A stretch of 16,341 nucleotides of DNA from an uncultured Sphingobium sp. (GTDB lineage: Bacteria > Pseudomonadota > Alphaproteobacteria > Sphingomonadales > Sphingomonadaceae), in NCBI GenBank assembly GCA_946479185.1, contig CAMLFF010000038.1, positions 1-16,341 of the forward strand. Direction: 5' to 3'. Under the pieces are notes generated by a model. That model was not told where the DNA came from. It saw only the letters and a program-made list of their open reading frames with translations, and did no database searches. The translations under genes were made by a program, and so were the position numbers. Of this stretch, positions 1-6,758 are shown piece by piece. The stretch's first letter is position 1, and each line of letters opens with the position of its first letter.

Positions 1-234
1 AGCGTTTGCGCACAGCAAGTCTATCTGACGTCCGCCGATCGCTTCTAGCAGCTTGTCGACGCCCTCAAAGGTCGCGAGGTCTGCTTGCAGCGTCTGCGCA
101 CCAGCGAAGGATGTGCCGCTGAATGGCGTGTCTGCGACCAGCAACAGCTCATAGCCATCCTTGGCAGCCAATTTTGCCAGTTCGGCGCCGATGCCAGTCG
201 AGGCACCCGTAATGATCGCGAATTTTGTTGCCAA
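1..234 (-). CDS. Short-chain dehydrogenase/reductase (SDR), N-terminal part only
   Basis: This leftward gene is cut by the left window edge; 78 codons are visible. They encode the N-terminal half of a Rossmann fold: beta strand KFAIITGAS followed by the classical SDR cofactor motif TGASTGIG at about residues 9-16, and DLLCANA at the cut edge, which matches the start of the family's NNAG motif. SDRs are NAD(P)(H)-dependent oxidoreductases; the substrate cannot be told because the catalytic YxxxK region lies outside. I chose a TTG start at 234 because the glycine motif follows at the usual distance and GAGGAG lies seven bases upstream (about 242-247). No ATG fits as well. It is divergent from the gene at 489, with 254 bp between. 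Confidence 0.85.
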   Translation of the reverse strand, partial: MATKFAIITGASTGIGAELAKLAAKDGYELLLVADTPFSGTSFAGAQTLQADLATFEGVDKLLEAIGGRQIDLLCANA

Positions 235-399
235 CTCGTCTCTCCTCGTTTCGCAACTTGTCCAATCGGATGCTCGTCGCAGTGCGGTGGATGAGCAGGT
301 AACGTTTGGGGCTGGCGCGCGTGCCAAAGCGCTGCCTCGGCTCCTCCTGATTTGGTCACCTACCGTCGTGTATGGGCATGATGCGTCGAACATCTGATG

Positions 400-424
400 G
401 GAACGCAGCGGCGAACTGATGGTT
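400..424 (+). promoter_or_regulatory. Candidate EcfG-type stress promoter, GGAAC-N16-GGTT
   Basis: GGAAC at 400-404 is followed after exactly 16 bases by GGTT at 421-424. The alphaproteobacterial general-stress sigma factor EcfG is known to use GGAAC-N16/17-cGTT. The site lies about 65 bases before the start at 489 and points toward it. The match is good at -35 and three of four at -10. Short motifs arise by chance, so this is a candidate only. The rest of the 235-488 intergenic stretch shows no gene or terminator that I can support. Confidence 0.45.
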
Positions 425-474
425 TTGGGGCAAGGTGCAATAAGGCCTCGACCAATGACGACAGCCACAAAATG

Positions 475-491
475 CATGAGCGGCGCTCATG
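475..491 (+). repeat. Perfect inverted repeat spanning a start codon
   Basis: CATGAGC (475-481) and GCTCATG (485-491) are perfect inverted repeats of seven bases separated by GGC. The right arm contains the ATG start codon at 489. In the mRNA this could form a short hairpin that holds the start codon in its stem. There is no strong Shine-Dalgarno sequence before this start. It may be a translation-controlling element, an operator, or chance. Confidence 0.5.
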
Positions 492-1028
492 AAAGTTGAG
501 TTTAGTCCTCCTGATCGGGATGATTATCCCAATGGAATTTCCCACAGAAATATCGCTGGCAGCCGTCGCGGCCCCCGTGTTGCGCCGCTCTTGCTGCTCT
601 GCGCACTCATGGCGGCAGGCCTTGCGGGTGCATTGGGCGGCCAGCCCTCGCCCGTGATCAAGAGCAGCCATGACGGAGCGACCCTGAGCGTCAAGGCGCC
701 GCATGTTCTGCGCAGCGGCCTGTTTTTCGAGATGGTCATTGAGGTTAGATCCAGTCAGCCAGTGGACGATCTCGTCATCGCCGTCTCCGATCAGCTTTGG
801 CGGGATATGACCATCAACACCATGATCCCCGCTGCGAGCGAAGAGAGCTTCAAACAAGGCTCTCACCGCTTCTCATTCGGCAAGCTGGATGCGGGCGAGG
901 CAATGCGTTTCAAGATCGACGGGCAGATCAACCCACCCCTCTTCGCTGGCACGTATGGCGAAATTGCGGCCTATGATGGAGACCGAAAGCTCGTCGGCAC
1001 ACAGGTCACAATGCGAGTGCTGCCCTGA
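489..1028 (+). CDS. Conserved-type single-pass membrane protein, function unknown
   Basis: I do not recognise a named family. The 179-residue product has a hydrophilic N-terminal tail of about 32 residues, one hydrophobic segment at roughly 33-50 (VAPLLLLCALMAAGLAGAL), and a C-terminal domain of about 125 residues, probably extracytoplasmic. That domain alternates short hydrophobic and polar stretches, suggesting a beta-sandwich. The basic stretch SRRGPR just before the hydrophobic segment favours an N-in, C-out topology. ATG 489 is the first usable start after an in-frame TGA at 477-479, although the Shine-Dalgarno is weak and the codon sits in an inverted repeat. Its stop overlaps the next start by one base (TGATG), so it is translationally coupled to the DUF421 gene and may be its partner. 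A GGAAC-N16-GGTT motif lies upstream. Confidence 0.8.
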   Translation: MKVEFSPPDRDDYPNGISHRNIAGSRRGPRVAPLLLLCALMAAGLAGALGGQPSPVIKSSHDGATLSVKAPHVLRSGLFFEMVIEVRSSQPVDDLVIAVSDQLWRDMTINTMIPAASEESFKQGSHRFSFGKLDAGEAMRFKIDGQINPPLFAGTYGEIAAYDGDRKLVGTQVTMRVLP

Positions 1029-1510
1029 TGGATATCATCGCCCGCGCCACCGTGATGTTCTTCATCATGTTCGTGCTTCTACGGCTTCTCGGCAAAAGGG
1101 AGTTGAGCCAGGTCACGCCGTTCGAGCTGGTGCTGCTTATTGTGATGGGCGATCTCATCCAGCAGGGCGTCACGCACAATGATTTCAGCCTCACCGGCGC
1201 AACCTTGGCTATCGGCACGATCGCATTCTGGGCCTTGGTGTTCAGCTGGATCACTTATCTGTCTCCCCGCGCCGAGCGACTGCTGGAGGGCGTGCCCCGC
1301 GTGCTCATCCAGCATGGCGAACTGATTGAGGAGAATATGCGTCGCGACCGGATCACCCGCGCCGAACTGGAGATCGAAATGCGCCTCGCGGGGATCGCCA
1401 GGATGCGCGATGTCGAATGGGGAATACTCGAACCCAATGGCAAAATCAGTTTCATCGGACGCAAGGATGACGATCCAGCGCAGCAGGCGGATGACGAAAA
1501 AGCCGTTTGA
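1028..1510 (+). CDS. DUF421 / YetF-family membrane protein
   Basis: The 160-residue protein has the hallmarks of the DUF421 (YetF-like) family. It has three hydrophobic segments at about residues 4-22, 33-49 and 55-77. The signature GKRELSQVTPFEL lies between the first two, and a cytoplasmic domain follows, containing VLIQHGELIEENMRRDRIT and a conserved-looking AELEIEMRLAGI helix. Bacillus homologues sit in the spore or cell membrane and their biochemical role is poorly defined; the proteobacterial form is shorter, as here. The start overlaps the previous stop by one base, so the two products are probably made in concert. The C-terminus is acidic and polar (KDDDPAQQADDEKAV). Family assignment is strong; function is unknown. 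A stress role is an inference from neighbouring trehalose genes and the GGAAC motif upstream. Confidence 0.9.
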   Translation: MDIIARATVMFFIMFVLLRLLGKRELSQVTPFELVLLIVMGDLIQQGVTHNDFSLTGATLAIGTIAFWALVFSWITYLSPRAERLLEGVPRVLIQHGELIEENMRRDRITRAELEIEMRLAGIARMRDVEWGILEPNGKISFIGRKDDDPAQQADDEKAV

Positions 1511-1515
1511 TTGAA

Positions 1516-1533
1516 GAACCGGTTCGAACGTTC
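1516..1533. promoter_or_regulatory. Row of GAAC/GTTC half-sites (probable operator) before glgC
   Basis: Positions 1516-1533 read GAACCGGTTCGAACGTTC: three overlapping perfect palindromes, GAACCGGTTC (1516-1525), GTTCGAAC (1522-1529) and GAACGTTC (1526-1533). Four half-sites alternate with almost no spacing. The first palindrome has the central CG and AANCGNTT core often seen in LacI-family operators, regulators common in sugar metabolism. It sits upstream of an AT-rich block (TATTATATTAA, 1537-1547), where a repressor could block transcription. No regulator gene is in the window. Confidence 0.45.
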
Positions 1534-1563
1534 AGCTATTATATTAACCTGAAGCAACGAGCC

Positions 1564-1588
1564 GGAACCGACCAAAATATGAGGTGTT
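1564..1588 (+). promoter_or_regulatory. Candidate EcfG-type promoter of the glycogen/trehalose operon
   Basis: GGAAC at 1564-1568 and TGTT at 1585-1588 are separated by 16 bases, matching the EcfG pattern GGAAC-N16/17-cGTT in all but the first -10 base. The -10 element lies 33 bases before the glgC start, which leaves a leader of about 25 bases. This is the best promoter candidate for the operon, and it is consistent with trehalose being a stress solute. Only mapping of transcript ends would prove it. Confidence 0.5.
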
Positions 1589-1621
1589 GCTGCTAGAGAG
1601 TTCGATCGTCCGGAGAGCAGA

Positions 1622-2929
1622 ATGTTTAATAGCCCCCAAATGGGCGCCACCTCGGTTCTCGCGGTCGTTCTGGCCGGGGGGCGGGGGAGCAGACTTTATG
1701 ACCTCACCGACGCGCAGCCCAAGCCAGCCCTTCCCGTCGGCACCAGTGGCCGCCTCATCGACTTCACGCTCGCGAACATTGTCCATTCCGGCATCAAGCG
1801 CGCGCTTGTTCTTACGCAATATTCGCCCGAGCTTCTGCACGATCATCTCGATCAGCGGTGGCAACCCATCCGTGACACGCACGCGTTGACGCTGGACGTT
1901 ATCGACGGCTCGAACAAGGGGCTGTTCAACGGCACGGCGGACGCGGTGGCGAAGGTTGTACAGGATATCGATCGCGCTGCTCCAAGCCATGTTGTCATTC
2001 TGGCGGGCGATCATCTCTATCAAATGGATTATAGCCGCTTCGTCGCGCGCCATGTCGAATCCGGTGCGCAAGTTACGGTGGGTGCGGTGCAGGTTCCCAT
2101 CGACGAAGCGCGTGAATTTGGCGTGATGGCCCTCGCGCCCAATGGACGCATAATGGAGTTTCTTGAGAAGCCGGCAAACCCCAAGTCAATGGCTGGGAAG
2201 CCCGGTTTCGCCTTGGCCTCGATGGGTATTTATGTCTTCGAATGGGCGCTGCTGCGGACGCTGCTCAACGGACTGAGTTCGCTCGAGCCCGAGCTTGATT
2301 TCGGCAAGCATGTGCTCCCCCGGCTCGTGCAGGCTGGAACGGCATTTGCGTATGAACTGCCAGGTCGCGGTCAGGCCGCGCCTTTGTGGCGCGATCTGGG
2401 GACGCTGGACGCGTATCACGCGATCCATGCCGATCTCGAGCAGGGCAAAGTTCCGCTCGATCCAACCTGGCCCCTGCTGGTGGGTCGGTCCCGCCCGCCA
2501 GCATTGCGCTCGGCCTTCTTCTCGAGCCCCAACGACGCGCAGAGCATGAGTCCGATCTGGACGGGATGCGCGATTGGCGAGGGCGCGCGTGTCGGATCGC
2601 GCTGCCACCTGAAGCGCGTTGTCATCCTGCCCGGCGCATGGGTGGGCGATGATGTCCGCATGACCGATGCCATCATCACCAGTGACGCAGTCGTGCCCGA
2701 TGGCTTCGATCTGGAAGCAGCGTTGGACCGGAGTGATGACTGGTGCACCATTTCCGAGGGCCGCGTGAGGGTCATTTCCGCTCGCGCGCTGACGAAACTG
2801 GCGCAGCGTGATCCCGAATATATCGCCGTTAGGGCTTCAGCGCCGCGCTCACCATCTGGTTCGTGGCGCGGTCCAGCGGGGATCACCAGCAAGGTCGCAG
2901 AGCGGCGCCGATATCTGGAGGACGAATGA
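1622..2929 (+). CDS. glgC: Glucose-1-phosphate adenylyltransferase (ADP-glucose pyrophosphorylase)
   Basis: GlgC makes ADP-glucose and pyrophosphate from ATP and glucose-1-phosphate, the committed step of bacterial glycogen synthesis. The 435-residue length is normal. The nucleotidyltransferase domain has LAGGRGSRLYDLT (17-29), PKPALPVG (33-40), GTADAV (104-109), AGDHLYQMDY with the catalytic-type Asp at 130, EKPANP with the sugar-phosphate Lys at 183, and WRDLGTLDAYH. A left-handed beta-helix type C-terminal part follows (WTGCAIGEGARVGSRC onward). The sequence is divergent at regulatory positions: where the E. coli enzyme has Lys39 (activator binding) this one has Ala31, and the usual Trp-Tyr before GTADAV is Leu101-Phe102. 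Allosteric control may therefore differ. GGAG at 1612-1615, six bases before ATG, supports the start. The stop overlaps glgX (ATGA). Confidence 0.93.
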   Translation: MFNSPQMGATSVLAVVLAGGRGSRLYDLTDAQPKPALPVGTSGRLIDFTLANIVHSGIKRALVLTQYSPELLHDHLDQRWQPIRDTHALTLDVIDGSNKGLFNGTADAVAKVVQDIDRAAPSHVVILAGDHLYQMDYSRFVARHVESGAQVTVGAVQVPIDEAREFGVMALAPNGRIMEFLEKPANPKSMAGKPGFALASMGIYVFEWALLRTLLNGLSSLEPELDFGKHVLPRLVQAGTAFAYELPGRGQAAPLWRDLGTLDAYHAIHADLEQGKVPLDPTWPLLVGRSRPPALRSAFFSSPNDAQSMSPIWTGCAIGEGARVGSRCHLKRVVILPGAWVGDDVRMTDAIITSDAVVPDGFDLEAALDRSDDWCTISEGRVRVISARALTKLAQRDPEYIAVRASAPRSPSGSWRGPAGITSKVAERRRYLEDE

Positions 2930-5028
2930 CCTTCGTCTTCGCGAAGCCTGAAAAACTGCATCATGAGTTAGGCGCGGAATATACAGGCGATGGCACGCAT
3001 TTCGCGGTCTTCTCGGAGAATGCGGAGGCGATCGAGCTGTGCCTCTTCTCCGACGATGGCAAAGATGAACTCCAGCGGCTGGAGTTGCCCCGTCGGGAAG
3101 GGGCGATCCATTCGGGCTTTCTCCCCGGCGTTCGCCCTGGCCAGCTTTATGGCTATCGCGCGCACGGCCCATATGAGCCGGAGCAGGGCCACCGCTTCAA
3201 CCCCAACAAGCTGCTGCTCGATCCTTATGCGCGGGAAGTCTCGGGCAAGATCATCTGGGACGATGCGCTTTGGGGCTACGACCTTGCGAGCCAGAACGAC
3301 CTGACGTTTGATGACCGCGATTCAGCGCCGTTCATGGTCAAGAGCGTGGTGCAGGACCCGGATTTCGATTGGGAGGATGATCGGGCAATCCGGCGCCCTT
3401 GGACGGAATCGATCATTTACGAGGCGCATGTGCGTGGCCTCACCATGACTCACCCGAATGTGCCCGAGCATTTGCGCGGCACCTATGCCGGGATGGTGGC
3501 CGAGCCGATCCTCGATCATTTGCGCAAGCTGGGCGTCACGGCGATCGAGCTTCTGCCCTGCCAATATTTCCTCGATGATCGCATGCTGCTGGATCGTGGC
3601 CTCTCCAACTATTGGGGCTACCAGACGCTGGGCTATTTCGCGCCCGAGACGCGCTTTCTGCGCGAGGGGGACGGTGCGCCGGGCGCGATCAAACAGTTCA
3701 AGGACATGGTGAAGCGGTTTCACAAGGCCGGGTTCGAGGTCATTATGGATGTGGTGTATAACCACACCGCCGAGGGATCCGAGCGGGGGCCGACGCTTTG
3801 CTTTCGCGGGCTCGACAACGCCTCCTATTATGTCCTTTCGCCCGATAATCCGCGCTACTCTTTCGACCAGACGGGTACGGGCAACACGCTCTCCGTCGCG
3901 AACCCGATGGTGCTGCGCATGGTGCTCGATTCCCTGCGCTACTGGGTGCAGGTCATGCACATCGATGGTTTCCGCTTCGATCTCGCGTCCACGCTCGGCC
4001 GCGAGCAGGCGGGTTTCGACCGGGAAGGCACCTTCTTCGGCGCGATCCGGCAGGACCCCATTCTTGCTGGCGTCAAGCTGATCGCGGAGCCCTGGGATGT
4101 CGGGCATGGCGGCTATCAGGTCGGCGGCTTTCCGCACCCCTTCCGGGAATGGAATGACAAGTTCCGCGATACGGCGCGCGGCTTCTGGCGCGGAGACGAT
4201 GCGCTGGTGGGCGAGATTGCCGGGAGCCTGCTCGGCTCGCCCGCGCAGTTCAACCATTCGGATCGCAGCGCCTCATCGACCGTCAATTTTCTGGCGGCCC
4301 ATGATGGCTTCACCCTGATGGATACCGTCTCCTTCAATGAGCGCCACAATGAGGCCAATGGCGAGGGCGGCGCAGACGGTCATGACCATAATATTTCGGA
4401 CAATTTGGGCGCCGAAGGGCCGACGGATGACGAGGGCGTCAACGCGGCGCGGGCGAGACGCCGCCGCAATATGATTGCCACGCTGATGCTGAGCCAAGGC
4501 GTGCCGATGCTGCTGGCTGGCGACGAGATCGGCAACTCGCAGGGCGGCAATAACAATGTCTATTGTCAGGATAATGAGGCCGGCTGGGTCGACTGGTCCG
4601 CGCGCGACGATGCTTTTCTCAAGTTCGTGGCGCGCATGATCGCCTTCCGGCGCGATCATCCGGTGCTGGCGCAGGAGACCTTCCTGCTTGGCGACAGCAT
4701 TGGCGATCGTGTCGAGATCGCCTGGCATCAGCCCGATGGCCGCCCGATGGATGAGGAGCTTTGGGGGCAGGATAGCCTCAAAGTGCTCGGGCTGTTCGTG
4801 GATCACTCAGCCAAGGCGGCGTTCGTCGAGAATGAGAATATCAGCGCCTTGTTCATCGTGCTGAATGCGGGGGACGAACTGGAGTTTACGCTGCCTCAGC
4901 ACAATGGATGCAGCCGCTGGCGCCGCATCGTCGATACGTCGCGCGAGGCGGCCTTTGAGCCTGAGGACTGCCCGGATTCCGTCGTGACAATCCCGGCGGC
5001 CAGCGTCTGCGTGTTTGGACCGGCGTGA
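2926..5028 (+). CDS. glgX: Glycogen debranching enzyme GlgX (GH13_11)
   Basis: GlgX hydrolyses alpha-1,6 branch points of glycogen, preferring limit-dextrin side chains, and frees linear malto-oligosaccharides in the cytoplasm. The 700-residue product has an N-terminal CBM48-like domain (about 10-105, THFAVFSENAEAIELCLF) and a GH13 barrel. Visible motifs are DVVYNH, GFRFDLA with nucleophile Asp352, IAEPWDVG with acid/base Glu388, and AAHDGFT with Asp460. The EANGEGGADGHDHNISDN stretch and LAGDEIGNSQGGNNNVYCQDNE are typical of GlgX/isoamylases. I chose ATG 2926 because GGAGG lies at 2917-2921 and ATGA overlaps the glgC stop; an upstream in-frame ATG at 2863 would add 21 residues unlike the family. 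It feeds TreY/TreZ encoded directly downstream. Confidence 0.95.
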   Translation: MTFVFAKPEKLHHELGAEYTGDGTHFAVFSENAEAIELCLFSDDGKDELQRLELPRREGAIHSGFLPGVRPGQLYGYRAHGPYEPEQGHRFNPNKLLLDPYAREVSGKIIWDDALWGYDLASQNDLTFDDRDSAPFMVKSVVQDPDFDWEDDRAIRRPWTESIIYEAHVRGLTMTHPNVPEHLRGTYAGMVAEPILDHLRKLGVTAIELLPCQYFLDDRMLLDRGLSNYWGYQTLGYFAPETRFLREGDGAPGAIKQFKDMVKRFHKAGFEVIMDVVYNHTAEGSERGPTLCFRGLDNASYYVLSPDNPRYSFDQTGTGNTLSVANPMVLRMVLDSLRYWVQVMHIDGFRFDLASTLGREQAGFDREGTFFGAIRQDPILAGVKLIAEPWDVGHGGYQVGGFPHPFREWNDKFRDTARGFWRGDDALVGEIAGSLLGSPAQFNHSDRSASSTVNFLAAHDGFTLMDTVSFNERHNEANGEGGADGHDHNISDNLGAEGPTDDEGVNAARARRRRNMIATLMLSQGVPMLLAGDEIGNSQGGNNNVYCQDNEAGWVDWSARDDAFLKFVARMIAFRRDHPVLAQETFLLGDSIGDRVEIAWHQPDGRPMDEELWGQDSLKVLGLFVDHSAKAAFVENENISALFIVLNAGDELEFTLPQHNGCSRWRRIVDTSREAAFEPEDCPDSVVTIPAASVCVFGPA

Positions 5029-6758
5029 TGGTGGGCGAGCATCATTTCGCCAAGCGTTGGGGCGCGGAGCCATTGGGCGATGATCGCTGGCGCTTCTCCC
5101 TCTGGGCGCCGGATGCCGAGGAATTGGCAGTGGAGATTGACGGCGGTTCCACGCCGATGGTCAAGGCCCCCGACGGCTGGTTCACGGCGGATGCTGTGGC
5201 GGAGCCCGGCCAGTCATACATGTTCCGCATCGATGACACCCTCTATCCCGATCCTGCAGCACGAGCGCAGGTCGGCGACGTGCATGGCCCATCGCTGCTA
5301 ATTGATCCCGCGGCCTATCGATGGACCAACGAGTGGGCCGGTATTCCTTGGCACCAAGCCGTCATCTACGAGCTGCATGTCGGCACCTTCACCGCGCAAG
5401 GCACGCTGGAAGCCGCGCGAATGGAGCTTGCCCGGCTGAAGGCGTTGGGCGTGACGCTGGTCGAGCTGATGCCGCTCGCCCAATTTGAGGGGCAGCGCGG
5501 CTGGGGCTATGATGGCGTGCTGCTCTATGCGCCGCACAAGAGCTATGGCAGTCCGGACGATCTCAAGCATTTCGTGGATACAGCGCACGGCCTTGGCCTC
5601 GGCGTCATCTTGGACGTGGTCTATAATCATTTCGGACCGTCAGGAAATTATCTGGCCGCCTGGTGCCCAAGCTTCTTTCATGGTGCGCGAGCATCGGCAT
5701 GGGGTGATGGCATTGCCTATGAGCAGCAGGCCGTGCGCAGCTTCTTCCGCGATAATGCGCTGTATTGGCTGGAGGAATATCAGCTGGATGGGCTGCGCCT
5801 CGATGCCGTCCATGCGATGGGCGATGTCTCATCCCCGCACATTCTTGACGACATTGCGCAGGCCGTACGTACGCGCGATTGGGGACGGCATGTCCATCTG
5901 ATCACGGAAGATGAGCGCAATCTCGCCCATTATTTCCGCGACGATGCACCGTTCGACGCCACATGGAATGATGACTGGCACCATGCGCTGCATTGCCTGC
6001 TGACCGGTGAGCATGAGAGCTATTATGCGCCTTTCGCTTTCGATCCGCTTGGCGATATCGAGACGGCGCTGCGCGATGGCTATGTCGAGCAGGGGCAGCC
6101 ACGCCCGCAAAGCGAAAAGCCGCGCGGAGAGGCATCGGCCGATCTGCCGCGCGCGGCGTTCATCAACTTCCTCGGCAATCATGATCAGGTCGGCAACCGG
6201 GCGCAGGGCGAGCGGCTGCATCATCTTGTGCAGGATGAGGATGCGTTGCGCGTCGCAACCGCGCTCACATTGCTCGCACCGTTCACGCCGATGCTGTTCA
6301 TGGGGGATGAATTTCTAACGCCCGCGCCATTCCTGTTCTTCACCGATTTCACCGGTGATCTTGCGGACGCCGTGCGGACGGGCCGTGCGAGGGAGTTCGA
6401 ACGGTTCAGCGCCTTCACTGGCGATGTGCCCGATCCCAATGCGCTGGAAACGGCAGAGCGCTCTCGCATCGGGCATGCGACGACCGACGCGCAATTGCGT
6501 CACGAGGCGTATGTGCGCGATCTGCTGGCTTTGCGGGCCGAGCATGTTCAGCCGCTGCTTGCGCGCAATGCCCGGCCCTCTGTTGCTATCAAACGCGATG
6601 GCGCGCACTTCGAAGCCTGCTGGTCGTTCGGTCCGGGTCGACTGTTGCTCAACGTCTCGCTCGGCGATGGCAGCGTACAGCCTTTGCTCGACCCCTTCTT
6701 CGTCGAAGCGCGCGATGGTAGCCGCTTCGCGCTGACAGCCGCCGTGCGGACGGATTGA
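5028..6758 (+). CDS. treZ: Malto-oligosyltrehalose trehalohydrolase (TreZ)
   Basis: TreZ cleaves the alpha-1,4 bond next to the terminal trehalosyl unit made by TreY, releasing trehalose and a shortened glucan. The 576-residue protein has an N-terminal beta domain (about 10-95, RWRFSLWAPDAEELAVEIDG), then a GH13_10 barrel with YELHVGTFT, QRGWGYDGVLLYAPHKSYG and VILDVVYNHFG. Catalytic candidates are Asp259 (LRLDAVHAM), Glu294 (LITEDERN) and Asp386 (NHDQVGNRA). The C-terminal beta domain starts near residue 515. ATG 5028 overlaps the glgX stop by one base (TGATG); a GTG at 5025 is also in frame and would add one Met. The Shine-Dalgarno is weak, which points to coupling with glgX translation. 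TreY follows with the same overlap, the classic TreYZ pairing. Confidence 0.95.
   Translation: MVGEHHFAKRWGAEPLGDDRWRFSLWAPDAEELAVEIDGGSTPMVKAPDGWFTADAVAEPGQSYMFRIDDTLYPDPAARAQVGDVHGPSLLIDPAAYRWTNEWAGIPWHQAVIYELHVGTFTAQGTLEAARMELARLKALGVTLVELMPLAQFEGQRGWGYDGVLLYAPHKSYGSPDDLKHFVDTAHGLGLGVILDVVYNHFGPSGNYLAAWCPSFFHGARASAWGDGIAYEQQAVRSFFRDNALYWLEEYQLDGLRLDAVHAMGDVSSPHILDDIAQAVRTRDWGRHVHLITEDERNLAHYFRDDAPFDATWNDDWHHALHCLLTGEHESYYAPFAFDPLGDIETALRDGYVEQGQPRPQSEKPRGEASADLPRAAFINFLGNHDQVGNRAQGERLHHLVQDEDALRVATALTLLAPFTPMLFMGDEFLTPAPFLFFTDFTGDLADAVRTGRAREFERFSAFTGDVPDPNALETAERSRIGHATTDAQLRHEAYVRDLLALRAEHVQPLLARNARPSVAIKRDGAHFEACWSFGPGRLLLNVSLGDGSVQPLLDPFFVEARDGSRFALTAAVRTD

Noticed and set aside
45..359. 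Leftward frame of 104 codons overlapping the SDR start
   Set aside because: It is out of frame with the clear SDR glycine motif on the same strand and has no homology-like features.
1511..1542. Sigma-70-like pair TTGAAG (1511-1516) and TATTAT (1537-1542) before glgC
   Set aside because: The spacer is 20 bases, too long for a normal promoter. The GGAAC-N16-TGTT site closer to glgC fits better, though an AT-rich secondary promoter cannot be excluded.
2863..2925. In-frame upstream ATG that would lengthen GlgX by 21 residues
   Set aside because: It lies inside glgC, has no suitable ribosome site, and the extra residues do not resemble GlgX proteins. ATG 2926 has GGAGG and the ATGA overlap.
3322..4257. 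Leftward open frame (311 codons) opposite glgX
   Set aside because: It lies wholly opposite the GlgX catalytic barrel and has no family features of its own.
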